This document shows positions 25,224 through 33,927 of a stretch of 64,000 bases of DNA, one piece after another. The notes below the pieces were generated by a model. The model was not told the DNA's origin, did not search any database, and worked only from the letters and a program-made list of their open reading frames with translations. The position numbers and the translations under genes were made by a program. The stretch is from Desulfatibacillum aliphaticivorans DSM 15576 (GTDB lineage: Bacteria > Desulfobacterota > Desulfobacteria > Desulfobacterales > Desulfatibacillaceae), in contig NZ_KE386983.1 of NCBI RefSeq assembly GCF_000429905.1, positions 116,336 to 180,335 on the forward strand, written 5' to 3'. Within the stretch, counting starts at the first letter, position 1. Each line of letters begins with the position of its first letter.

Positions 25224-25709
25224 CTAAAATACATCCTGGGGGATGCTGGACCCGGCGCCAAGCACTTCACCGACAACCCGGATGACCAGCTTGTCTCCGG
25301 CCGAAGGGGTCATGCCGGTGCAGTCGCAATAATCCGTAACTCCGTTAAGGATGTCTGCGTCGCAGCGCTGCCTGTTGGACTTGTCCCGGCAAACGCCTTT
25401 GGTCGCATCAACGTCGCCAGACACGGAAATGGAAGGCTCCCCGCCGCCGTCGGCCACGCCCAGTACACGCAGGTTCACGGGAGTTCCAGCGCCGGCTCCG
25501 TCCAGATCGAAAGTCCATTGTGTGGCGGAATCCTGAACTCCGCTGGCGGTGGCGCCGCCGACTTTGGCAATGATCTTGGTAATGGTTGCGTTATTGGAGG
25601 ATACAACAAAAGAGTCGCCTCCACCGATAGCGTTAGCGGCGATGGCTATGGGCGCCGCCAAGATTGCGCATCCAAGTATAATGATCGCCAAATTGCATAA
25701 ATTCTTCAT
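25224..25709 (-). CDS. Secreted hypothetical protein with CRDK..YCDC motif (paralogue 2)
   Basis: ATG 25709 is chosen because GGAGG lies 8 nt upstream; the open frame extends six codons further. The 161-residue product has a signal peptide (KNLCNLAIIILGCAILAAPIAIAA) and the same layout as the protein at 24071-24559: GGGDSFVVSSNNATITKII, a WTFDLDG strand, LGVADGGGEPSISVSGDV, and the conserved KGVCRDKSNRQRCDADILNG and DYCDCTGMTPSAGDKLVI. It has one extra Cys (RQRCDAD). The gene pair is best explained by duplication with the zinc-ribbon gene caught between. Function is unknown. Confidence 0.75.
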   Translation of the reverse strand: MKNLCNLAIIILGCAILAAPIAIAANAIGGGDSFVVSSNNATITKIIAKVGGATASGVQDSATQWTFDLDGAGAGTPVNLRVLGVADGGGEPSISVSGDVDATKGVCRDKSNRQRCDADILNGVTDYCDCTGMTPSAGDKLVIRVVGEVLGAGSSIPQDVF

Positions 25710-25912
25710 GGAAAATCCTCCGAACAAGTAACAGATATGGAATTACAAGAATAGCCATGCAAACGCATGGTTTATACGAACGGGGTGGTCATCTTTGTTT
25801 AAAAAAATGTAAGAAAACCGATTAAATAATTCTGTCTCAAATAAACATAAAGGTCAACATAAAAAAAAGAAGTTAGCTGTTACTTTAATTGATCCCAGGA
25901 AAAATGTGCTGG

Positions 25913-27586
25913 TCAAGCAAGCATGATGGAAAAAATATATCTTGGATCCAAGGAATCCGGCCGGACCTGGCCGTATTGCTCCTCTATGGATTCAAACAAC
26001 CCGGTCAGGGCCTGGCCCCAGGTCCGGCCGATTTTCTCCGGCGATTTTCCGGTTTGCAAAGCCAGCCATTCCAGGAATTTGTGCTTCATGGAATCCCGGA
26101 CAATGTGTTCCGCCGGGTCGAAAAGCTCTTTAAAAAACGCCTTTAATCCGTCCAGGGATAAGGGCTCGCAGACGGAGCCGTTTCCAAGAAGATCATTGGC
26201 CCATGGAGTCAACAGCAGGTTTTCGCAGTTCAGCTTTTTAGAGTCGGGGAGGCTTTGCAGGCAGTCCATGTGAGCGAAAAGGTCATCCAGGGCGATGATT
26301 TCATCCAGGATTTTTCGGCAATCCTCCACGTCCTTGCGGCTGGAAAAATCACGGTACAGGGCGCCGGATTGATAGTTGTCGAAGACCAGGGGCTTGTCCA
26401 ACAGCAGGCCGCCCAAAACGCCCAGGCGATCCTCGTCCCAAAAGGACAAAGGCAGGCCGTTTTTTTGGAACCAGGATTCCCTGCGCCATTTCTGGGCCTT
26501 GAACTTGAGGGACAAGGCCAGGCCGAATCCCGCCTGAAAGATTTCCGTAAGAGGATGGTTGCGGATGGCCGCACTCGGCGCCTCGCCGGTTTTTTCCCGG
26601 ATTTCCTCCAGGCCCATGTTCAGGTAGCCGCTGGTTTTTTTGACGAACTGCTGCAGGTCCTCCCGGGAATGCAGCTTGACCTTATCCGCGGCGATGACCT
26701 GGTTGCACAGTGCCGCAAACTCCGATTGAATCAGCCGGGCGATATCCGGGTCGTCCACGGCGTCCAGGGATTGGGAAAACCGGTTTTCCCCCTTGGCGAA
26801 ATGATTGGATAAAAAGGGCTGGGCGTATCCGGGGCCGTCCTGAGATTCCAGGATTTTTTTCGGCCGATGGGCAAGGTCCTCGGCGTCCAGCTTTTGGTAG
26901 ATGGCGGCCGCCTCGTGAGGCGGGGTGAACCCCCGTTCCGCCAGACGCACGTTGCGGATGCGAAAAAGGTTCTCCTCGGTCTCGGAAGGAATCACCCCGT
27001 GGAGTTCAAACATCATCTTGTGGAAATAGGTGTAGTCCATTTCCGCCATGACTTTCAGGATTTCCCGGGTCATGTCCTCCAGATCGGGCAGGTTTTTATC
27101 TTCCGTCAGCTCCGAATCCTTGATTTTGACGTAAATGGCGCCGTCCAGGGTAAAATAGCCCTCTGGCAATTCACTGGGATCCTGGTCGTGCTCCAGGAAA
27201 AGCACGGAAACGTTTTCGTACATCCACATTTCCAAAAGATCGGTTTCCACCGTGGCCATCCATTTGACCAGCCTTTCCGGATCCGCGGCCAGCATATGGT
27301 CCATCCAGGTCACCATGGCTTTCTGGTCGACCCGGTCGTTTTTCCAGATGTCCACGTCCATGAGGTATTGCCATTGGCGGGTGGAAGCCAGGGACAGGAT
27401 TGGCAAACAGTCGTCCAGGCCGATTTCATGGATTAAAAAATACAGGTCCTGGGCGGAAAAGGATTTAACCAGGGCGCCGGCCTTGGGATGGGAAATAATG
27501 GCGTCCAGGGCTTCCTGGGCCGGCATTTCAAGGATTTGCTCCCGGGACGTTTCAAGGGACAGGGGCTGTTTTTTTTCTATATCCAT
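25913..27586 (-). CDS. DUF6178 family protein
   Basis: ATG 27586 (MDIEKKQPLSLETSREQ) is preferred over further upstream starts because AGGTG precedes it and the upstream residues look random. The product is about 557 residues, acidic, soluble, with no signal peptide or membrane span. Segments such as ALDAIISHPKAGALVKSFSAQDLYFL, LVKWMATVETDLLEMWMYENV and DYTYFHKMMFELHGVIPSETEE match what I recall of DUF6178, a family largely restricted to Desulfobacterota. No catalytic motif is obvious and no function is known. It is a single gene with a repeat element upstream. Confidence 0.65.
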   Translation of the reverse strand: MDIEKKQPLSLETSREQILEMPAQEALDAIISHPKAGALVKSFSAQDLYFLIHEIGLDDCLPILSLASTRQWQYLMDVDIWKNDRVDQKAMVTWMDHMLAADPERLVKWMATVETDLLEMWMYENVSVLFLEHDQDPSELPEGYFTLDGAIYVKIKDSELTEDKNLPDLEDMTREILKVMAEMDYTYFHKMMFELHGVIPSETEENLFRIRNVRLAERGFTPPHEAAAIYQKLDAEDLAHRPKKILESQDGPGYAQPFLSNHFAKGENRFSQSLDAVDDPDIARLIQSEFAALCNQVIAADKVKLHSREDLQQFVKKTSGYLNMGLEEIREKTGEAPSAAIRNHPLTEIFQAGFGLALSLKFKAQKWRRESWFQKNGLPLSFWDEDRLGVLGGLLLDKPLVFDNYQSGALYRDFSSRKDVEDCRKILDEIIALDDLFAHMDCLQSLPDSKKLNCENLLLTPWANDLLGNGSVCEPLSLDGLKAFFKELFDPAEHIVRDSMKHKFLEWLALQTGKSPEKIGRTWGQALTGLFESIEEQYGQVRPDSLDPRYIFSIMLA

Positions 27587-27637
27587 GGTCGCACACCTAT
27601 TTGGTGAGAATGTTTTTAACTTAGCATGACTTTTCGT

Positions 27638-27694
27638 AGGGTTTCGCAAGCTCAACCCAACCTGCGATTTATTCACAAGGTCAGTAGGTTGGGT
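27638..27694. repeat. Dispersed repeat family A, copy 2
   Basis: TAGGGTTTCGCAAGCTCAA then CCCAACCTGCG, a spacer, and AGGTTGGGT which is complementary to the first half. It parallels copies at 2895-2957 and 63775-63801. Confidence 0.7.
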
Positions 27695-27816
27695 GGTTCT
27701 GCGAGGCGTTTTCGACCGAAATCCACGGCGCGATTATTCGCCTAAGCTCATTTGGAGCTCTGCAAGACAGTCCGCAGGTTCACCCAACAATCAGGATGAC
27801 TTAATAATAACTCTAA

Positions 27817-29073
27817 TTAAGCCGTTGGCAAGGGGGGCGGCTTGGGGCTGTTCCATGGCGCGAATTTGAACAGCATCAACAGGCCGGGGACGGCGATAAT
27901 CGTGCAGGTGATGAAAAAGGGCTCCCAACCGAACCATTTCGCAAGATAACCGGTGGGCATGGACGCCAGCACCCGGGGGATTCCCATGAGGCTGGTCAGC
28001 AGGGCGTATTGAGTGGCCGTGAACTTTTTGTTGGTAATGCTGGCCATGAAAGCCATGTAGGCGGCCGTGCCCATGCCGGAGCTCAGGTTTTCAAACGCGA
28101 TCACCCCTGCCAGAACCTCAATGCTGGGGCCGGTTTTCGTGAGGATGGCGAAGCATGCCGTGGATGCGGCCTGGAGCACCCCGAAAATCCACAGGCTTCT
28201 GTTGATGCCTGTACGCAACATAATCACGCCGCCTATGATGGTTCCGCTTATGGTGGCCCAAAAGCCGAACAACTTGACCACGCTGCCGATTTCCGTCTTG
28301 GTAAAGCCCACGTCCAGATAAAAAGGCGTTGTCATGGCGCCTGCCATGGAGTCGCCCAGCTTGTAAAACAGGATGAATGTCAGCATCCATAAGGCGTTTT
28401 TCCTGCTGAAATACTCAATCAGAGGATTTATCCCCGCTTCCAGCATGTTGACCGGCAAGGGCTCGGAAATCGTTGGCTCTTTGGCCAGCAAGGTCACGGC
28501 GATGCACGGCAGCATGCAGGCCGCCATAATTAGATAAACTTGGGAGTAGGGCATGTGGTCGGCCATGATAAGCCCTCCGCCCGAGGCCAACAGCATGCCC
28601 ACCCGGTATCCGTTCACATACAGGGAAGAGCCCAGGCCCAGTTCCTCGTCGCTCAAATCCTCGCGCCGGTATGCATCCACCACAATATCCTGGGAAGCGG
28701 AAAAGAACGCCACCAAAATGGCGGCCATGGCCATGACCATAGGGCGCGCCGCAGGCTGACTCATTCCCAACCCGGCGATGGCGATCATCAGGCACACCTG
28801 GGCCACCAGCAGCCAACCGCGCCTTCTACCCAATAAAGGCAAGGTGAATCGATCCAGGAACGGGGCCCATAAAAATTTCAAGGTATAGGGCAGGCCCACA
28901 AAGCTCATGAGCCCGATCACGCCCAGATCCACGCCTTCTTCTTTCATCCAGGCCTGGAGTACGGTGATTGTTAGCAGCAAAGGCAGGCCGCAGGCAAAAC
29001 CCATGAGCATGCTGACCAGCATCCGGGGCGTACCGATCTGGCTGATGAGTGTTTTTTTTTCGATGTCGGTCAA
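27817..29073 (-). CDS. AmpG-like MFS transporter
   Basis: The product has about 418 residues and twelve predicted membrane helices. The N terminus after TTG 29073 (LTDIEKKTLISQIGTPRM) leads into LMGFACGLPLLLTITVLQAWMKEEGVD, the signature of AmpG muropeptide permeases. The loop segment PYTLKFLWAPFLDRF and LGRRRGWLL are the MFS motif-A region of this subfamily. TTG 29073 is preferred because GAGGA lies about 9 nt upstream; another TTG at 29121 also opens the frame. AmpG imports cell-wall anhydromuropeptides, but related members carry other solutes, so the substrate is not certain. No ampD or beta-lactamase gene is adjacent. Confidence 0.82.
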   Translation of the reverse strand: MTDIEKKTLISQIGTPRMLVSMLMGFACGLPLLLTITVLQAWMKEEGVDLGVIGLMSFVGLPYTLKFLWAPFLDRFTLPLLGRRRGWLLVAQVCLMIAIAGLGMSQPAARPMVMAMAAILVAFFSASQDIVVDAYRREDLSDEELGLGSSLYVNGYRVGMLLASGGGLIMADHMPYSQVYLIMAACMLPCIAVTLLAKEPTISEPLPVNMLEAGINPLIEYFSRKNALWMLTFILFYKLGDSMAGAMTTPFYLDVGFTKTEIGSVVKLFGFWATISGTIIGGVIMLRTGINRSLWIFGVLQAASTACFAILTKTGPSIEVLAGVIAFENLSSGMGTAAYMAFMASITNKKFTATQYALLTSLMGIPRVLASMPTGYLAKWFGWEPFFITCTIIAVPGLLMLFKFAPWNSPKPPPLPTA

Positions 29074-29275
29074 GGCGCGTCCTCGCAGGAAAGAAAAGGA
29101 TTGTGAACCCAAGCGAAACAATTCCCTATCATGTCCGGCCCTTGTTTTACAAGCGCGGGGCTTGCAAATTTCTCGGGTTTGGAATAGTTTTACGAATTCG
29201 GTTCATTGAACGCTTCGGCCTTGCAATGGGAAAACCCTTTTCTACATTCTAATAAGAAGGCAGGAATCAGTCCCC

Positions 29276-30181
29276 ATGGATTTGATGAAAATCTCCGTCA
29301 TCCTGTGCACCCAGGCCGCCTCCAGGCATTTGGAGGCGCTGATTAGCAGCCTGGCTGTCCAGGATTTTCCGGCCCAGGAATATGAAGTTCTTATTGTGGA
29401 CAACAGCCCCGACGGCGCGGCCAAGGACCTTGCCGGCGAAGCTGTCCAAGCCGCTCCCGATCGAAAGATCCGGTATGTGCACGAGCCCGTCCCCGGCAAA
29501 ACCCGCGCTTTGAACGCGGGGGTAAAAAACGCTCAAGGGGAGATCGTCGCCTTTTTGGACGACGACGTGTCCCTGGATTCGGATTGGCTGGCCGCTATGG
29601 CCCAAGCCTTTGACAATCCCGGGACGGGCGGCGCCGGCGGAAAAATTACACCCCAGTGGCCGGGCAAGGCGCCGGGATGGTTCACCCCGGCCGTTGCAGG
29701 CTTCACCCCGGTCCATGATTTCGGCGACAAGCCCCTGGCGTATCACGCGGTCGGAGCCTGCCCGGTGGGCGCCAACATGGCGTTTCGAAAGCTGGCCGTG
29801 GAGCAGGCCGGGCTGTTTGACGTCAACCTGGGCCATTGCAGAGAGGCCAAGCTGGGGGGCGAAGAATGGGACCTGTGCCGCCGCGTCCGGCGCATCGGGT
29901 ACAAGCTCATGTATGAGCCCCAGGCCGGGGTTAAGCATCATTTCACCCGCGACGAGGCCATAAAATCCTATTGGCGGGGCAGGGCTTTCACCCAAGGCCG
30001 GGTTGCGGCGTACATTTTGTTCAAGGACGATGCGCCTTTGCTGAACCGGGCCAAGGCCGAACCCGAAGGCGCGGCTTTGCATAGAAACCAGCCCGGAAAG
30101 AACCTTTTTTATTTTCAACTTAAGGCCGCTTTTGCGGCGGGATTCGCCTGTGGACTCGTTTTCGGACTTCCCAAAAAATAA
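29276..30181 (+). CDS. Family 2 glycosyltransferase
   Basis: This 301-residue enzyme has a GT-A fold: ISVILCTQAASRHLEALISSL at the N terminus, LIVDNSPDG, then PGKTRALNAGVKNAQGEIVAFLDDDV with the metal-binding DDD (~residue 96-98). GANMAFRKLAVEQAGLFDVNLG and EEWDLCRRVRRIGYKLMYEPQAGVKH form the acceptor half. It is soluble, with no membrane helices of its own except a hydrophobic C-terminal stretch (FAAGFACGLVFGLPKK). The next gene, also a glycosyltransferase, starts inside its 3' end, so both likely build the same surface glycan. ATG 29285 (MKISVILC) is an alternative start. Confidence 0.9.
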   Translation: MDLMKISVILCTQAASRHLEALISSLAVQDFPAQEYEVLIVDNSPDGAAKDLAGEAVQAAPDRKIRYVHEPVPGKTRALNAGVKNAQGEIVAFLDDDVSLDSDWLAAMAQAFDNPGTGGAGGKITPQWPGKAPGWFTPAVAGFTPVHDFGDKPLAYHAVGACPVGANMAFRKLAVEQAGLFDVNLGHCREAKLGGEEWDLCRRVRRIGYKLMYEPQAGVKHHFTRDEAIKSYWRGRAFTQGRVAAYILFKDDAPLLNRAKAEPEGAALHRNQPGKNLFYFQLKAAFAAGFACGLVFGLPKK

Positions 30182-32189
30182 CCCGGATTGCGCGGAGGCC
30201 GGTTTTCCCGCCTTGGATGAAAACCGTCTGCCGCCCAAATCCATCCGCCATCTGCTGATTACGGCCGAACACGCCGGGTTTCAGTATCGCGGCGGGATAG
30301 GGTCTTACGCCCAGGAAATGGAAAACCTGCTTGGCGGCGACCGTTTGGGGGTATTTTTTGTGGGAGAAAAGGAGTACTCCCCGGCCAAGTTTCCGTCCGA
30401 ACAATTCTTAGGGCGAAAGCGCTGGATCGTCCCCTCCTTGATCGTGGGCCAGGATCAATGCGCTTTTTTGCCCAAAGAGGACCTTGTCTACCTTTGCTTC
30501 AAGCGCATTCTGCCCCTTTATCCCCGCTTGGAGACCGTGGAAATTCAGGATTGCGACGGCTGGGGCGTGCGCATCGCCCAGGCCAAGCGGGCCGGGCTGG
30601 TGCCTGATAGTTTGACGGTCAAGATTCGCTGCCATGGAACTTACGTCTACCTGGAGCAGGCCCACGGAAAATGGTGGGCGGATCAATACCATTTACGGCT
30701 TATGGCCCGGGAGAAGCAGGCCATAGAGCAGGCCGACTGCGTGAGCTTCCCCACGGATTTTCTCCGCGATTTGTACCAGCAATCCGGGTACAGCATCAGC
30801 CCGGACCGGGTGGAAAAGCTCCGCTATCCCCTGGCCTTGCCCACCGCGCAGGAACCGGTGGAATTCCGGCGGGCCGACTCTTTGATTTTTGTTGGAGCCC
30901 GCACGTCCATGAAAGGCTTTCCGGTATTCGTAGAGGCTTTGAAAAAACTGCTGGCCGGGCCGGCCGGCGGGGCTGTGCGACAAATTTACATCCTGGGTTC
31001 CACGGACCCGGCCATGGCGTGGGAAAACGCGTATATCAAGGCTTTGGGAAAGCGGCTGAAGGTCAGGGAAGCGGCCCTGCCCCGCCGCAAGCTCCTCAAA
31101 ACCCAGAGCATACTTCGGGGCAGGGCGGTCTGTGTGCTGCCCTACCTGGGGGACAACCACCCCAACGCCGTGCTGGAAGCCATGGCCTGCGGATGCCCCA
31201 TGATCGCCGCAGATCGCGGGGGAATTCCCGAACTCATCCCCGCGAACTATCACGATCAATGCCTCTGCCCGCCCGATCCCGATTCCCTGGCTGAAAGCAT
31301 GACCCGGCTTCTGACCATGAAACCCAAGGAGCGCCAGGCCCTGGCCGAGGGCTTGCGCCGGGAATATCTGACCACGCAGCAGACCATCAATCAGGCGCAC
31401 TGGCGCACGGAATCCCCTGCTAAAACTGCGCCTGCGCTGAAAGCCAAGCCTCGGGAAACCGTGCTGCTGGTCCTGACGGAATCCCCGGAAGACGAACTGC
31501 TGCAGGCCCTGGAAGAGCAAATCCGGAAGCCGGACCAAACTTTGTTCATCCCCAAAGAATCCTTTGGGAAAGCCCTGCAATCCCTGCAGGAAGAAAACAA
31601 GGAGGGGATTCTGGCCATCCTGGATGCCGACTATCTCCCCGAGCCGGAATTCATCCAAACCCACGCCCGCTATCTGGAGCAAAATCCCGGGACGGGCGCT
31701 GTCTCCGCCTATTGCCGGGAACAGGGAGGCCGGGTCATCCGTCCTTTGGGGGACGGGCTTTTGCTGAACATGGCCGAGGATTGCCTGGGGCATGGGGGCG
31801 CGGCGTTTTCCCTTTCCCATTTGCGTGAGGCCGATTTGTTGAGCCGGGATAGAATAAAGGCGCCGGAGGATCTTTTTCCCGCGCTTTTAGGCGCCGGAGG
31901 AAAAATCGGGGTGATCCCGGAAGTTCTTTCCCAAAGAAAGGCCCGACCGAATGCGGACAGGGACTTCACCCGAGGCTTGGCTCTCGGCTTCCTGGCGGAT
32001 AACCTTCCCCGCTTCGAGGCCCTGCGTTTGGCCGGAATCATGCAGGATTATGCGGCCATGCAGCAAACCCCGGCCATCGCCATCGCCCGGGAGCTGGAAA
32101 ACTATCCATTCCTGCTCCGCCTGGGCCGGGCCGCCCTGGAAAAGGCCGCCAGGATTTATTTTAGAATCAAATCGCATAAAGACGCGTGA
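30132..32189 (+). CDS. GT4 glycosyltransferase fused to a GT-A-like C-terminal domain
   Basis: The product has up to 685 residues. The start is uncertain: TTG 30132 and GTG 30150 both lie within the end of the preceding gene, and neither has a strong ribosome site. Residues ~35-430 form a GT-B GT4 enzyme. AEHAGFQYRGGIGSYAQEME is the glycine loop, LIFVGARTSMKGFPVFVEAL is the donor strand, and YLGDNHPNAVLEAMACGCPMI carries the E-x7-E-type motif. Residues ~440-660 look like a second, GT2-type domain (VLLVLTESPEDELLQALEEQ, ILDADYLPEPEFIQTH with a DxD-like site). The fusion suggests two transfers by one protein, or an acceptor-binding role for the second domain. Confidence 0.83.
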   Translation: MRRDSPVDSFSDFPKNNPDCAEAGFPALDENRLPPKSIRHLLITAEHAGFQYRGGIGSYAQEMENLLGGDRLGVFFVGEKEYSPAKFPSEQFLGRKRWIVPSLIVGQDQCAFLPKEDLVYLCFKRILPLYPRLETVEIQDCDGWGVRIAQAKRAGLVPDSLTVKIRCHGTYVYLEQAHGKWWADQYHLRLMAREKQAIEQADCVSFPTDFLRDLYQQSGYSISPDRVEKLRYPLALPTAQEPVEFRRADSLIFVGARTSMKGFPVFVEALKKLLAGPAGGAVRQIYILGSTDPAMAWENAYIKALGKRLKVREAALPRRKLLKTQSILRGRAVCVLPYLGDNHPNAVLEAMACGCPMIAADRGGIPELIPANYHDQCLCPPDPDSLAESMTRLLTMKPKERQALAEGLRREYLTTQQTINQAHWRTESPAKTAPALKAKPRETVLLVLTESPEDELLQALEEQIRKPDQTLFIPKESFGKALQSLQEENKEGILAILDADYLPEPEFIQTHARYLEQNPGTGAVSAYCREQGGRVIRPLGDGLLLNMAEDCLGHGGAAFSLSHLREADLLSRDRIKAPEDLFPALLGAGGKIGVIPEVLSQRKARPNADRDFTRGLALGFLADNLPRFEALRLAGIMQDYAAMQQTPAIAIARELENYPFLLRLGRAALEKAARIYFRIKSHKDA

Positions 32190-32723
32190 ACGCGGCTGTG
32201 CTCTTTGGGAAAGGTTCCAGGGAGCTGCTCCTTGTGCCACATTCCCAATGGGGGGGGCTATTTAAAACTGATGCTAATATGATCCCATGGCGCAACAGAA
32301 AACCATCTCCCCGACAAAGGGCAGCCCTGGCAGGGCAGTATTCTGCCGGGGTGCGCAGCACATGCTTTAAAACCTTTGCAGCAGCGGATTTTCAAAATAC
32401 TCGATTGAAGGATAACTCGTCCAAGGTCAGATAAAACGAGGCGTCAGCTATTCCGTAATGTAGAGAATGTCATAAGAATTCAATAGGTTTGCAATATGCA
32501 TTCCCACGCACAGCATGGGAACGAGTTCTTAACCAAGACCTTCCGCCCGCCTAGCAGCCCTGCCTTTGATAAATATTCCTGGTCGCTCCTTTTGCGCTCC
32601 GCGCCCAGGCAAAAAACTGCCTTGCCTGGGCCACCCAACTACTTTTTTTGCCGCCGGGATGATCGCCATAATTCCAGATCTGAGTTACTCTGCACCCCCC
32701 ACGGCAGTTTTGGGGTTATTCTT
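32190..32723. other. Intergenic region with repeat family B
   Basis: No gene is convincing. It contains a copy of repeat family B (32495-32527) and a G/C-rich palindrome around 32606-32630 (CGCCCAGGCAAAA then TTGCCTGGGC). Confidence 0.6.
32495..32527. repeat. Dispersed repeat family B, copy 2
   Basis: TATGCATTCCCACGC then ACAGCATGGGAACGAGTT differs by one or two bases from the copy at 3058-3093. Confidence 0.7.
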
Positions 32724-33194
32724 TTATTTTTCCTTTTCCTTCGCCGGGCTGAGGCCGATGTTTTTCAGGATGAGGATCATGGGCAGAAAGCCGAGAATCA
32801 GGGAAATCCCCGCAGTAACGGGCCCCAGGGCGCCGGAGGTGTAAAAGTGCGCGTACACAAATCCGGCCGCCGGAACGTTGAAGAAGGCGCCGGTGATTAC
32901 GCCGGGAGAGTACACCTTGTAGGCCAGGGTGGTTGCGGCGTGGTATATGAAGTTAAACACGATGTAGCTGGCGGTGGACAAGCCCAGGGCCAATGTCCAT
33001 TTGCCGGGCAGGAACACGGCCAGCCCCACGGCGATGAGCATGTACGCGCCGATCACCGCGTTTCCCAGGAGAAATTGCCGCCGGTCAAAATCCGGCTTAA
33101 AGGTTTTGGCCCATTCCACAAAACGAGGATTTTCCTCGATCCCTACGTGAATCAACTGGGCTATGATGATCAGCCATAATACGTTTAGGTTCAT
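32724..33194 (-). CDS. HXXEE-domain membrane protein
   Basis: The 156-residue protein has four or five membrane helices. The first helix ends in IAQLIHVGIEENPRFVEW, containing the H-x3-E-E motif that names the HXXEE family. A second conserved feature is NFIYHAATTLAYKVYSPG, with a His inside a helix. Conserved polar residues in helices suggest a metal-dependent membrane enzyme, but the family has no known activity. It is 13 nt downstream of the DUF2959 lipoprotein gene and probably cotranscribed with it. Confidence 0.75.
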   Translation of the reverse strand: MNLNVLWLIIIAQLIHVGIEENPRFVEWAKTFKPDFDRRQFLLGNAVIGAYMLIAVGLAVFLPGKWTLALGLSTASYIVFNFIYHAATTLAYKVYSPGVITGAFFNVPAAGFVYAHFYTSGALGPVTAGISLILGFLPMILILKNIGLSPAKEKEK

Positions 33195-33207
33195 AAAAAA
33201 GCCTTTT

Positions 33208-33879
33208 CTATTGAGCCTGGAATTCCTGGATAAACTGGTTGGAGGACTCGATAGCCGCGTTCATGTTTTTGATCAGCACGTCAATTTCTCCCTTCAAGGA
33301 GGAGAATTCCGAACGCAGGGAGCTGATGGCCTGGGCGTTCAGGTTATGCTTGAGGAACAGGACGTTGTCCTGGAAGGTTTCCAGGATGGGCGTCATGCTT
33401 TTTTCAGCGCGGTGCATGCTGGCCAGCATTTTGTTGTAATGGGATTTGGTGGCCGAAAGCTGCTTTTGGCTTTGAGCGCGAAGGTCGGCGCGTTTATAAA
33501 GAGCCAGCTCACTTTGCCATTCTTCAAACAAGGCGTCGGCCACGGATTCAATGCCGTCAATTCGGTCGGACACCCGTTCGGCGGCCTTTTTGCTGTCCTC
33601 GAATTCCGCGTTCAAGCGGTCGTAGGCCTCGCTCAGGTCGCTTGTGGGAACGTGGACCACGCTTCTGAATTGCTCCAGGGCGGACTTGAATTGCTCCTGG
33701 GCGTCGGTCTGGGCGTCCCGGGCGTCCTCCACCCTGTCCACCAGGATGTCCCGCTTATGGATCCCGACTTTTTCCATGGCGTTATAATAGGTGGACTGGC
33801 AGGCGGCCAGAACCGTCAATAACAGCGCCGCGGTAAAAAGAATTGCGTATTTTTTCAAAGGCTGATCCTTCTGCAGCAT
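33208..33879 (-). CDS. DUF2959 family lipoprotein
   Basis: AGGAG lies 8 nt before the ATG. Residues 1-26 form a lipoprotein signal with lipobox LAAC (Cys ~27). The mature part matches DUF2959: STYYNAMEKVGIHKRDILVDRVEDARDAQTDAQEQFKSALE, followed by long amphipathic helices rich in charged residues and a helix around NVLFLKHNLNAQAISSLRSE. The predicted fold is a coiled-coil-like helical bundle attached to the periplasmic face of a membrane. Function is unknown. It lies between a secreted hypothetical gene and the HXXEE gene, all on the minus strand. Confidence 0.8.
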   Translation of the reverse strand: MLQKDQPLKKYAILFTAALLLTVLAACQSTYYNAMEKVGIHKRDILVDRVEDARDAQTDAQEQFKSALEQFRSVVHVPTSDLSEAYDRLNAEFEDSKKAAERVSDRIDGIESVADALFEEWQSELALYKRADLRAQSQKQLSATKSHYNKMLASMHRAEKSMTPILETFQDNVLFLKHNLNAQAISSLRSEFSSLKGEIDVLIKNMNAAIESSNQFIQEFQAQ

Positions 33880-33927
33880 TTCGCGCTCTCCTAAAGCATC
33901 AAAAAATTAATTGATCCAAAAACTTAG

